Assembly (NCBI GenBank): GCA_028023455.1
Contig: JAQFVV010012509.1
Span: 1,490,001-1,554,000 of the forward strand
Source of the DNA: Epiperipatus broadwayi
Taxonomy: Eukaryota; Onychophora; Udeonychophora; Euonychophora; Peripatidae
Direction: 5' to 3'
DNA length: 64,000 nucleotides
Part shown: piece after piece, positions 11,589 to 22,200 of the stretch
How the letters are laid out: every line of letters starts with the position of its first letter
Position numbering within the stretch: position 1 is the first letter of the stretch
The notes under the pieces: model-generated
Seen by the model: only the letters and a program-made list of their open reading frames with translations
Told to the model about the DNA's origin: nothing
Database searches by the model: none
Made by a program: the position numbers and the translations under genes

Positions 11589-11894
11589 TTAAATCTCATC
11601 ATAATCAATTATCAGTATACATGTGTTACGTTTTAGAGACGCGATGACCCATTCCGCCATGAAATTTCCGGATTCTTCAGGGTTGAAATTAACCCCAGTC
11701 GTCCTACACAAGCGGGCATAATGGGTGCTCCCGTAGGATTTGACAATGTCATGCAGCCAGCCAGCAAATCGCGCCACGTACTGCTTGTCCCTGATTAGGC
11801 TTATGTGACACCTTACTTCGTCGGACCGAGGCAGAGACCAGTCTGATATTCTTATAAACCCATTCGTGGCATTGCAGTTTCGAGATACTGCCAT
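11589..11894 (-). CDS. Unknown 101-aa ORF in a GC-rich patch
   Basis: This frame stands out because its base composition is far richer in G and C than the flanks and because its amino-acid mix is varied and protein-like, with no low-complexity stretch. The middle reads GWLHDIVKSYGSTHYARLCR and later residues are hydrophilic. No signal peptide, membrane segment, zinc motif or catalytic signature is evident, and I do not recognise a family. It may be the last intact piece of a transposable element or an endogenous viral fragment, because direct and tandem repeats surround it. The Met start is the first available, and the true 5' end may lie further right. Confidence 0.35.
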   Translation of the reverse strand: MAVSRNCNATNGFIRISDWSLPRSDEVRCHISLIRDKQYVARFAGWLHDIVKSYGSTHYARLCRTTGVNFNPEESGNFMAEWVIASLKRNTCILIIDYDEI

Positions 11895-11999
11895 TCCATA
11901 TCGCCTTTCTAAAGCATACCACGTGTTCCTTTACTTAGTTTTATTATTCTAAACATATCACTCCGCCTCTGCATTATCTTCGTAATTCACTCTCAAATA

Positions 12000-12330
12000 A
12001 ATGTTTGCCCTTAGTCATAAATAAATAGTTTAATTAAATAAATATATATCCGCCGCTACTCTTAAATCTTACTTTAGACTCTTGCATTGCAAAGGTATAA
12101 ATTCCCCAAGGCATGCATTAGAAATACTCACTCCAGAATTTTAGGTAGCTAGATTACGCCTTCAAATAAATGTATTCCTTTTGTAAACATTTCAGTATCG
12201 GAAATACCGCTACTGAAATCCTCAACATAAAATAATGTCTAAATAAATAAATGTACTCTTTGAAATATAATCATGTCGCAAATTCCGCTACTGAAGCTTT
12301 CAATCCCTAAAATATTATTAGTCAATGTTT
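12000..12330. repeat. Diverged tandem repeats (~80-90 bp units)
   Basis: Three imperfect units carry aataaatg[t/a]..ctttg, then aaattccgctactgaa.c.ttcaa. The last two (about 12168-12230 and 12250-12315) are clearest. Confidence 0.5.
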
Positions 12331-12499
12331 TATTAAAATGTATTAATAAATAATTTCAAACTATATGTCTGCAGTTACGTTTCATTTATTCGATACCCAT
12401 TCTATATAATATTTCCTCGATTATGTAAATATGAATGTTTAATTAATATTAGTTTGATTATTGGCTAACTTGAGAATAAAATCATGAGTCTCTTGCATA

Positions 12500-12990
12500 T
12501 CCCTGACCACCGTGCCTAAGGAAATATTTACTAATGTCGCATCAGATGCGTTGTTTCATGGATTGTAGTGTGGAACCGATAAACTATGTTCGAACTCAGT
12601 ACCACGGGTGGCTTCGCTACTCGATGGTGCTGCTGTTCTGTATGGTGGTCGAATTCTGCACTATGTTTACGAGTCACACGTTTTCTGACCATTACATGCA
12701 TATTAAACAGTGAAAGGTATAAATAGTATGTGCTGAAAAGAGCAGAAGCTTTTTCTTACCCTTCGTGTGATGGTGCTGTTGCTGTTGTGGGACGTCAGAA
12801 GGACCCCAGGGAAAAAGCTGTTGGAAAAGTTGTAGCAACCTCTCTGAATACAAGAGACATCATCCCATATACCAAGCCTCTGTAGGTGTAAACAGCCAGA
12901 TAGGGAACTTAAACAGACCACATTGGTCTTATTTTTATTTGTGTAAGCCTGTAAGGCTCTCAGGAGAACTGTGCAGAGTCGGACTGTGAG
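12500..12990 (+). other. GC-elevated promoter-like segment
   Basis: Contains a good TATA box on the plus strand, followed by a CTGTTG-rich leader and several CpG sites that are otherwise scarce here. It may be a solo LTR or the end of the same old element as 10640-11060. No second copy lies in the window, so the boundaries are uncertain. Confidence 0.3.
12716..12726 (+). promoter_or_regulatory. TATA box
   Basis: Reads ggtataaatag, close to the consensus, about 150 bp after the segment rises in GC. No open frame of note follows it. Confidence 0.35.
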
Positions 12991-13793
12991 TATAGATAAT
13001 TTTTTTTAGTATTTACTCAGGTCTGAAAATAGTTAAGAAATTTTTTTTAGTCTTTAACAGTGGGAACTATAAGCATTTATTGAGAACTAGGTTCGTCAAT
13101 GATGTACTATAATGTAAATAAATATAATTTTCATCTTTATTTAATGATTTTTACTTCAACTTATAATCTATATTTTTTGTTACTTGTAGCATTCAGCTTC
13201 GTGGTTGAATGCACTATACAGTATTATGATTTGTAGATAACTTGAAAAAAAGGAACTAGCACAAATATCAAAAACAACAAATAAACAACACAAGTATAAG
13301 CAAAACAAATCACCATTCCTTTGCTAAAGATATTTTCAGAAAATTCTTAAATTGAAGCATAATTTCATCAACTGATTCAATTGATCAAATTGAGGTATAC
13401 CTTTTTTTTACTTTATTCAACTAAAAATCATATCCAACCATATTTTTCTAGTCGTCTCCTGAGCTACATCTCTAAAGTTTAATTTCTTCTCCCCACTTTT
13501 TAAAACTCTATTACAACAAACATCTTATTTATATATTTTTCAATGGCACAGAATAATCTTCTATCCTTATTAAAATCCTGTTTTGACATTGTATCATTTA
13601 AACATTAATTTTATGTGCTAAATCACAAAGATAATTCTTAAGTGGATGCAATTTTAAAACTCAAGTTTAAAACTAAACAGAACTGAAAGTATAGATGAGA
13701 ATATATTGATAAAAGACTATGTAAAAATACCTTAAATGACTGAAGAAATCAGACAATAATAATTAATCAATTACTGAATACTGGAAAATGATA
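12991..13793. other. AT-rich spacer, no gene seen
   Basis: Nothing recognisable beyond poly(T)-rich sequence. Confidence 0.5.
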
Positions 13794-14520
13794 TCAATCA
13801 TCATCATCAACCATTATCAATCCACTGCAGAATGAAGGTCTCTCCAAGTTCAATCCATCTTCCCCGATCTTTAGCTTCTCTTCTCCACATCACTCCTGCA
13901 CACTTTCTTATTTCATCCATCCATCTCACATGTGGTCTCTTTCTGGGTCTTTTACAAACTCTTGGAATCCAGTTTAAGATTTCAATTGTCCATCTATTAT
14001 CATCTCTTCTAGCAATATGCCCAGCCCAACTCCACTTCAGTCTTTTAATTTTTTCAATGAGGTCAGTAACTCCTGTTTGTTCTCTTACCCATATATTGTT
14101 TTCGATCTCTTCTTGTTACTCCCAACATGCATCTCTCCATATTCCTTTGATTTGTCTGACGTCTCTGCATTACTCTTCTATTAAGTGTCCAAGTCTCAGA
14201 TCCATAAGTAAGAACTGGTAAAACACATTTATTAAAAACCTTCCTTTTCAAACACATAGGCATATTTCCTTTTAGTATCAAGTTATTTCTACCAAAAGCA
14301 CTCCAATTAAGTTTAATTCTATGATTAATTTCATCCATTATGATTCCATCTGTATTAATAATCTGACCAAGGTATTTATAACTGTTGACTTTTTTTAACT
14401 CATCATAATCAATCTTTATTTTCATACTTTGAGAAAATCCATTAAACATTACTTTAGTCTTTTTAACATTTATCTTTAGTCCTACTATCATCTGATAACT
14501 CCTGCAACATTTCCTGCAAC
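13794..14520 (-). mobile_element. 3' end of an RTE-like non-LTR retrotransposon
   Basis: The minus strand carries the C-terminal half of a reverse transcriptase and ends in a TGATGATGATGATTGAT tail (13794-13810), a 3' end style typical of RTE-type LINEs. It is 5' truncated, as is usual for LINE insertions. Confidence 0.75.
13811..14491 (-). pseudogene. LINE reverse transcriptase C-terminal region, frameshifted
   Basis: The first part (14491-14063) encodes the region after the catalytic palm: GLKINVKKTKVM, then NSYKYLGQIINTDG, then NKCVLPVLTYGSETWTL. These are the thumb and connection motifs of non-LTR reverse transcriptases of the RTE or craniofacial-development-protein-2-like kind. Near 14065-14085 the frame shifts. 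The downstream frame to about 13811 still reads cleanly through KWSWAGHIARRDDNRW, a KRPRKRPHVRWMDEI motif and a final WIELGETFILQW before stops next to the tail. The upstream catalytic part and endonuclease are absent. It is clearly a dead copy, but both frames are otherwise well kept, so it is not very old. Confidence 0.85.
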
Positions 14521-15803
14521 TCTAAAGCATTATTTTCAAAAACAAAAAATACTGATATAATAAAAACTAAATACAATTTAAATTTAAAACTATTTTTAAC
14601 TGAATTTGTTATTAAATAAATTTAAAAAACCTTCATACATGTCAGCCATAACAATCTGGCATTTAGCATATCACATGTTATCATAAAAAAAAAAATATTT
14701 CCCCACCCTATTCTTTATTGACACTGACTTTATATGATAAACATGTCACTAAAAACAAAGAATTCTGACAGATCAAATTATTTATCATTTTGTTATGATT
14801 CCAATAAATAAAGGATTCATTCTAAATTATTGTGACAGAAGTTTCCCAAGTCTGTATCAAACATCCTGCTATCCATAATCATATCAGAGTTTCTAATCAT
14901 AAAATCTAACTGCATTTCATGCTAATTATTAAGTTAAAAAAGCTAAGAAAAACTATCTACTAACTAGGATCAAACAATAAAATTAGTCTTACAAATATTA
15001 TGCCAAAACAAATGCTATAAACATCTCTTCAGTTTGTCCTTTCGATTCAGCTAAAACAAAAAACTCATAAAAATTACTTTCTTGTTTTTATCTTAATAAT
15101 GATGACAACTCATTTAAATTTAATTATAAATGATTCATAACACTGAAGAACTTTTGAAATTGGTATTATAACTTAATACTAGTAAATATCTCATTCAAAT
15201 AGTTTAGAATTATAAAATGCTTTCCAAATCTAATATAGACATGAGATAACTGCTTGGTTGCCAATGTATCTTGAATATATCAATAATTATGTTTTAATAG
15301 GCATGATTTCAACTCAAGTAAATTTGATACTTTTTTGTTATTAACTTGAAAGATATTTGCAGTAATAATAAAATAATAAACTACTCCACAACTTAAAATA
15401 GCATACATAAAATGTTCTGAAAAGCTTTGTCAATGCTTCATCACTTACCAGATATATCAGTAATGTTATTAAGTCAAAAATAAATTAAACCAATTTTATA
15501 TCTATTTTTTGCTGAAGGTCATATTTTTAACCATATTGAACACTCTCTATGTTTTACCATATTACTAGCTAAAATCTTTTTTTTTTAATACTTTAACATG
15601 TTTCTTTTAGATATTTACAACTGCCCAAAGATTTCCCTTTTAACAATTTTGTGTGAGTCGATATAATTAGCAATAATTATATTTGACTGACTATATATTT
15701 AATTATAAATGTTAACTGGACATTCTTATTTTTAATGTTATGTGTACATATGTTTATACAGAAGTTTAAAATTTATTTAGGCAGCAAAGAATTTGATATG
15801 AAT
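14521..15803. other. AT-rich spacer, no gene seen
   Basis: No recognisable coding or repeat content. It borders the left target duplication of the next element. Confidence 0.5.
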
Positions 15804-15808
15804 AAAAT

Positions 15809-16418
15809 TGCATTGTCCAATCTGGGAAGAGAATGGTTAACAATCAATTGCAGATTAGATAAACATATGATAACTTCAAATAACAACATTAAGTTAGCTC
15901 ATTTTAATGAACATACTTTAATAACAAAAAATGAAAAGGTATATGATACAAAAGTACTATGATATAATATAATTGGTATAAATATTAATTCTTATTAAGC
16001 GCAATATCAGCACATAATATTTAAATGAGGCACATGTACTAAGGTTATAGCCTTATTTAAGTATAATTGGTATAATAAATTATTTAAAAGTTCATAGGAC
16101 CTGAAGCCATATATAAATAATAAAATTGACCAATGAAATCCATTGCGAGACTTTGGAAAATGGACACATAGTTCCTGAATACAATCTTGGAATATACAAA
16201 GTAAGAGACAGGGAAAGAATCTCTCTCTTGATCCCCTATTTGTCTCTTATTCTTTTATTCTGTGTTGTCTATAATAACTGAGGGAGGATTATTTAGATAC
16301 AATTAAAGTTTAATTAAATCAAAATCGATTAGACATAGTTAAGTAAAATTAAATTCCAAACTAATTAGATATAGATAAACTTTCTTAAATTCCAAAGTAA
16401 TTAAATATATTTATAACA
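15809..16418 (-). repeat. 3' LTR of element B
   Basis: Aligned with 19909-20511 along its length, apart from an 81-bp insertion at 15981-16061. On the minus strand a purine-rich AGTCAGGGAGAAA lies just upstream of the TG start (16419-16431), consistent with the polypurine tract. Confidence 0.85.
15981..16061 (+). mobile_element. 81-bp insertion with 13-bp target duplication; short dispersed repeat, copy 2
   Basis: The partner LTR lacks this segment. The bases tataattggtata occur on both sides (15968-15980 and 16062-16074), a 13-bp target duplication of the length made by LINE machinery. Its last ~40 bases match 5535-5573, so it is a mobile short repeat. No RNA polymerase III boxes are obvious. 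Confidence 0.75.
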
Positions 16419-16499
16419 TTTCTCCCTGACTACAACGAACTAGGACTTCTGATATATATAATAGTACTTTCCATTTCCATGAATAGTTTCTAACAAAAG

Positions 16500-19400
16500 T
16501 AGTCCTTTAATTATCTGGGTGGATTTTTTCTCTTTGCAATCTTGACAATTTTTTCATTCTGCAATCGTGTAGATTGGTATTGTTGACATCTGCTGCCTTA
16601 TTATTCTTGCAGTCTGCTTCTATAGATTTATTGTCTTCTGCTAGTACTGTCTTGTTTTCCAGTTTCTCTTGTAGTTCATAAAATTTAGTTTTTCTGGGTT
16701 CCAATTCATACTTTGTTGCCTTTAAGGCTATCATCTGGCTGTTACTGCTTCACTGATGTTTCAGTTTTCCTAGCATCTGGAACATTAATGTCATATATAT
16801 TGTCTTTTATACATCACATTACACTGCTACTACATATTTTGAAATTATGTTACCAATTTCTCCTTCAACCCATGTTTTAGGCAAACTATCCCTAGTTCTA
16901 TTTCATTCCCATATAAAATGTTTTACATTCTGATTTAAGGTTCACACATCTTCTTCTTGAGAATAAAAGGATCAGTTTGGTCCAGTTTTCAGCTGTTGAT
17001 TTGATAATCACTGCTAAAGGGATAGAATGTTGTTATAACAATACATGATAAATTGTCTCTTTCATTTTAGCAGAAATGCTCATTTCAATTGGTTAACTGT
17101 GTTTTCTGCCAATTCATTGGACTTGGTACAGTATGGTAGTGAGTGCACATGCTTAATGCCCTAGTCTTGCAAAATACTATTAATTTTTTCTAAAGAAAAG
17201 TCAGAACCATTGACCATGATGAGTGTCTCTGGATATCTGCAACTGTGGACTGAAAAAATTTCTGCTGGTTTAACAACAATCTTCTTTGAACTAGTGTTCT
17301 TCACAATCTGATCTTCTACCCAAAGAATAATGCACATTTATGAGTACTAAGAACATGTGACCCCTAAAAAAAGACAAACTGGTTATGTCAATCATGCTAT
17401 TCATGGATTAGTAGCCTATAGCCATGGATTTTTTTTTTTCTTGGGTAACTGAGCATTTGAATGACAGGCTATGCACTTTTCCACAAATGTTTCAATGTCT
17501 TCACTAATTTTAGGCAATCAAATGTAACTCCTAGAAAATGCTTTACCATGTACTACTCCTGGGTGATCATTGTGTAAAAGCTTGAGTACTTAATGTATCT
17601 TTTGTATAGAAAGATTTTTGGAATGATCTGTGGGTTTTTAACAGGCAAGCCTTCACAAATTCACTTTATTAACAGTTAGTATCCTGGATCATTGCTTGTC
17701 CACTCTGCCAACAATTTACTATTTAATAACATTTAATGTAGAGTTATGAAAATAATTGATGTCTGTTTTTAATTCCATCCTGTCTGGCATTATGAAAATG
17801 CATCAGCATGTACTAATCCATCTTTTTTATAACATAACTCGTAGTTATAGATGGAAAAAAAAGTAATTTGGTGCAGCATGTGGGTTGAGATGGTCTAGAA
17901 TGTGTTTTACCTTTGCCAAGCCAATATACCTAGCAATGGTTTATGATCAGTTATAGTAGTAAAATAATGATATTGACTATCAATCTTTAATGTTCATTGT
18001 TATTACATTTAGATTGCTATCAAAATGCCTAGAAATTCATCTCATATTAACAGAACTCTTATTCTATTAAAAGCAATTTTCTAGGTGACTGATTATTCAT
18101 GGGAGCTTTCACTTCATGCAGTATGAAGTGGCCTAAAAATTTTAATTTTTTAGTGTTCCATATTTACCTGTGTTCAATGTTACACCAAATCCTTCAAGAT
18201 TCTTAATATATTCATAACTCTCTCTGATTGTTTTTCGAGTTAGCATTCATTAAAATAAGGAATTATTCCTTCTACTCCATTAAGTAATATATCCACCGTC
18301 ACCTGAAAAATATTTGGTGCTATAGTAATCCCAAATGAAAGACAGATGTAATTAAAAAGATCATTAACATATTGGAAATCACTTGATTCACAAGTATTTG
18401 GTGTAACACAGAGTGAAGAGCCAATTTAGTGAAATATGACTTCTGTAATCTATCCAGAATCTCTCTGATATTTGGTATGAGTTTTTACGCAAATTTTTGT
18501 TAACTGTTATACAGTAATTTCTGCAATTGTCTATCACCATAAAAGTGGCCACTCTGAATTTTCAATTAGAATCAGTATGTTCTTCCATATTAAATTGTTA
18601 AATGCTTCTTCAACTATTTCTATTTGCTTATATAGCTCATTTCATACTTTACATATGACAGGGTTTACATTTTCTTAAACTCCAACTAAATAGGCATTAA
18701 TCTTAATCTCCACCAATTTTCCTTAAACAAACCCGGAAACTTATTCTGGATTTTTTTATCAATGTTATTTTCTTTATGACATTAACAAATATCCCGAGAG
18801 GTTTAAAGCAATTCCAGCCAATTAAGGGTTAATCTTAGAAACTATGTACATGGGTAATCCACAGCTTTTAGCATTTAAATTTATCCACCCTTTCACAATT
18901 TCCTACTATTTCCAAACTATAGCCATTTAAATCTTTAATCTTCCAAGTTAGTTTTTTCAATAGGCATTGGGTTTTCCTCTATTACACTGCAACTTCGTAA
19001 TCTTTGAGAAACATTAGCATGGCGCCTGAGCTGTTATCAATCTCCATATTAAGGTATTTGTTTTCAATCAACTCTGGAAGTACTGTTTCCCTATACTTAA
19101 GATTTTTAATATTAAATTCACCATTTTTTGATATACTAAGCTAGAACCATTGACACTGCAATTCTTGCAGTTCTTTTGATTACATATACAATTATGAACC
19201 TTGTTGCCTGATTTACAGCAGCCATAGTTTAATTTACTGTCAGTTTCACTTTATTATGTATTTGTTTTATTATTTTGATTAGATGTCTTTTCAATGGTAA
19301 GAGAGCAGCTTACACTAGAGTTAACATTAAAATACTCTTTGACTGATTGAGTACCAACTCATGGTGATTTTTTTTTTAATAGTCTCCTTATAAATTAGGT

Positions 19401-19720
19401 CAGTGTCTGTATGTAGTTGTTCTCTAAATTTTACATCCAACATATCCTAAAGTAATTGTTCTAAGAGAGCTTCTTACAGACCACAGGCACAATTCTTTGC
19501 TAGACCTCTGAGAGCCATATCATATTACTTAAAACTTACCTATTTGCCTGATGTCAGTTATTAAAATGGAGCCTCACAATATGTAAAGAAGAAGGTGGAC
19601 AAAAATGTGCAGATAATATTTCTACTACATAGGGAAAACTCTCTGGTTCATATAAATAATATTCTATTCCTATGACTTAAATCGGACTAAACCCAGAAAT
19701 ATGGCCACTTCTATGTGGTC
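16500..19720 (-). pseudogene. Decayed gag-pol of gypsy element B
   Basis: The order on the minus strand is standard. Gag traces lie near 19720-19300. A distorted Cys/His knuckle region lies near 19250-19140, and a protease remnant with MEIDNSSGA lies near 19060-19000. Reverse transcriptase traces include a palm-start remnant near 18540 and LSFGITIAPNIFQ near 18340-18300. An HADAFS remnant (cf. NADALSR) lies near 17810, the integrase zinc-binding part LLHNDHPGVV..CIACH near 17590-17470, and the core end HSLPYCTKSNELAEN near 17140-17090. Many stops and shifts interrupt it. A 75-codon open piece at 16507-16734 is the charged C-terminal tail. The catalytic DD pair of the RT is not recognisable. 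Confidence 0.75.
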
Positions 19721-19802
19721 CTCTTGAACATTGTTGATAAGAAAGAATTTTCCAACATGTTTATGTACAATACCAATTTGCAGTATTATCAACATCTAAC
19801 CA

Positions 19803-19816
19803 ACCCCCCCCCCCCA
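19803..19816 (+). repeat. Poly(C) run
   Basis: An uninterrupted C run in an AT-rich setting, within the leader of element B. A G run of similar length lies in its 5' LTR near 20366. Length is likely variable. Confidence 0.8.
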
Positions 19817-19908
19817 GAGACAGATATTTGCTTTATTATTGACATTAATTAGTACAAATTCAAGATCTCTGACTAATTAGGTTCTATTATCCTGTCGAAT
19901 ATACCAGT

Positions 19909-20511
19909 TGCATTATCCAACATGGGCCAAGAGTGATTAACAATCAATTTCATGCTAGACAAATACTTTTGATAAATTCAAATAAAAATAAGTTGGCCCA
20001 CTTTAATTAAATACATACTTTAATAACAAGTTGAAAAAATGACAGACTATATGATACAAATGTACTATGATACAATATAATTGATATAATAAATTATTTA
20101 CAAGTTCATTGGACCTGAAAGAGTATACAAATACAAGATTAGTATGAGCCCATTGCAGAACCCTAGATCCATTTTGAGATCTTCAGAAATAGATCTCTCT
20201 GGCTCCTGTTCTACCCTTGCCATGCACAGAACCATAATACAATATTGGAGTTTGTCTATAATTTTTTCAAAACAGAAGATAGGAAAAAAGAAAAAGTGTA
20301 TCTCTCTTGCTCTTCTATTTATCTCTTCTTACTTTCTTGTTTTATGTAGTTAATAACATAAGTGATGGGGGGGGGGGTAATTAGTTACAGTTTAAACTTT
20401 AATTAAATTGAAACTCATCAGACATAGATAAGTTTAATTAAATTCCAAACTAATTAGACATAGATAAGCTTTGTTAAATTACTAAATAATTAAATATACA
20501 TATATATAACA
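19909..20511 (-). repeat. 5' LTR of element B
   Basis: Begins (plus) tgcattatcc and ends tatataaca. Just left of it the minus strand reads ACTGGTATATTCGACAGG, the place for a primer site, but I cannot match it to a tRNA with confidence. Confidence 0.85.
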
Positions 20512-20516
20512 AAAAT

Positions 20517-21289
20517 ATTAATATATTTGATCTTCATAAATTAATTTAAAATATATATTTTAAGATTCATATTTACAACAAAAATTGTCAAAATTTAGTT
20601 ATATTGTTATTTAAATTATATAATAGTTGTCATTTGAAAAAATAATATTTGTAATTTTAATAGATGTTACTTTTTACATATCATATATAATCAAAAAAAG
20701 GCAATAAATCCTTGAGGAAATACAGAGATTCTACAAAACCAACATTAGGTTCAGTGGTATATGTAACTATTACATGAGATTCATAAATAAAATGAAATAA
20801 GCATTTAACTTTATTTAATATATTCATTTAAAATATTCCGATTTTTCTTATCACTTTTACTTATTATGAAATTCATTTGGTCAAGTTTTTAATAGAAATC
20901 TTTAAACAAGCAATAAAATCTATTTATTGTATATTTTGAGGTAAGTCTTTTACAAAGGCAAGATTCATATTGTACTTTTTTTTTTCTCATTTACAATCAG
21001 TGTGTCAACATTTATTTAGCAATCTAAATTTATTTTCTTGCTTGAATAACTAGTCATTTATTTACTGATCAAATATTGGATGAAGGGTGATAGAATCTAG
21101 GCTTTGAAATCCAATATAAATATGCTGACCGTAATGCTGTGAGGTTATTCTCTCAAAAGCTAAATCTAATAAGAGATTTCAGAAGAAAAAAAAATGCTTA
21201 CAATATCAAAATGGTTTAAAGCATTTTGCACCTATTGCTTCTGGATAACAAATTATAGTAAAATCAAACCATCAACCCTTGTAATACAA
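20517..21289. other. AT-rich spacer, no gene seen
   Basis: Nothing recognisable. Confidence 0.5.
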
Positions 21290-21490
21290 TATTTGGTTCT
21301 CTTTGCGACCGTATAATGCGTCCGCCTGACGGTGCTGTTGTTTGCAAAAATAATGAAATATAATGTTACCCGGCCGATAATTTTTTGCTTTCTGCTCTCT
21401 GCCAATTTTTAAAATTATTTTTACAAAATTTACAATGGGAAATTTTTTCTTGCTTTTCCGACCGTGTAATGCTTACAAGAGTACAACTTG
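21290..21490 (+). other. CpG-containing patch related to the element at 21639
   Basis: Contains cgaccgtataatgcgtccgc and cctgacggtgctgttgtttg. The second resembles ccgcttgatggtgttgatgc inside the inverted-repeat element at about 21702-21722, and ccgaccgtgtaatgc recurs at 21457. It appears to be a fragment of the same or a sister family. Confidence 0.35.
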
Positions 21491-21638
21491 AAGATTAAAA
21501 TAAATATAAATAATAACCTGTCTAGACAAACACGATAATAATTGGAAAATAATTTAAGCTTAGATCCAGTAAAACATGAGCAACAAAAACAAATTAGGAG
21601 ACAAAAAAAAAAGGATATTTCTAAAAAAAACTGAAGTT

Positions 21639-22018
21639 TGTTGTCAGGGATATACTTTCATCTCTAGTATAGTCTGGTAGTTTTCTATTCTATCAAGTCA
21701 GCCGCTTGATGGTGTTGATGCTAAGCAAAAACACATACACATAACATTACTGGACCCATCCTGTTCTTTGAGAAAGAATATAGAAATCGTACAGGTTAAT
21801 ATACTTCATTAATTTCCTTAATAACATTTACTGGAAGAATTTTACATAAACATACATTATTGCAAATATTCTATTGTAGTAGAATTGCATTATGTATCTC
21901 TTAAGAAAAGAATAATTGAATTTGATTGAGAATTGGGAGAATTCTCACAGTCAGTACTTTTTTTTTAAGGATACATAATCAGGCTACACTGGAATTGAGA
22001 GTATATCCCTGACAACAG
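21639..22018. mobile_element. Short inverted-repeat element (MITE-like, ~380 bp)
   Basis: tgttgtcagggatatacttt at the left end is matched on the opposite strand at the right end (gagagtatatccctgacaac then a) with one mismatch in about 21 bases. There is no coding capacity. I cannot define a target duplication, so the superfamily is open. Confidence 0.6.
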
Positions 22019-22039
22019 ACATTAATATATCATACCATT

Positions 22040-22200
22040 TACATCTTTCTTAAACACTTTATCAATGCTCTTTATTTATATCAAAACTAAGTTTTGACTG
22101 TCTTGCAGTCATCATCAGAGCTCTTTACAATCCTAATTGTAGAAATCGATACACAGAAAAAGGAAGAAGAAAAAAGACATTAATAACAGTATCACAGGGC
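22040..22200 (-). repeat. Penelope-like 3' motif (tentative)
   Basis: The minus strand contains ctgatgatgactgcaagaca followed by gtcaaaacttagttttgata. Conserved GATGAC..AGTC..AAAC phrases of this kind are familiar from the terminal parts of Penelope-like and some other retroelements. No reverse transcriptase is nearby. The assignment is by resemblance only. Confidence 0.3.

Larger units (their letters stand above)
15804..20516 (-). mobile_element. Complete but decayed Ty3/gypsy retrotransposon (element B)
   Basis: Two LTRs of about 600 bp (15809-16418 and 19909-20511) flank a minus-strand gag-pol remnant. The 5-bp sequence aaaat occurs immediately outside both (15804-15808, 20512-20516), as expected for an integrase-made target duplication. 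On the minus strand the LTRs start TGTTATA and end CA. The LTRs differ at many positions, so the insertion is old. The gag belongs with the remnants at 27740, 33050 and 50340. Confidence 0.85.

Noticed and set aside
13832-14221. 129-codon plus-strand frame, Ser/Leu/His-rich
   Set aside because: It is the antisense of the LINE reverse transcriptase C-terminus on the minus strand.
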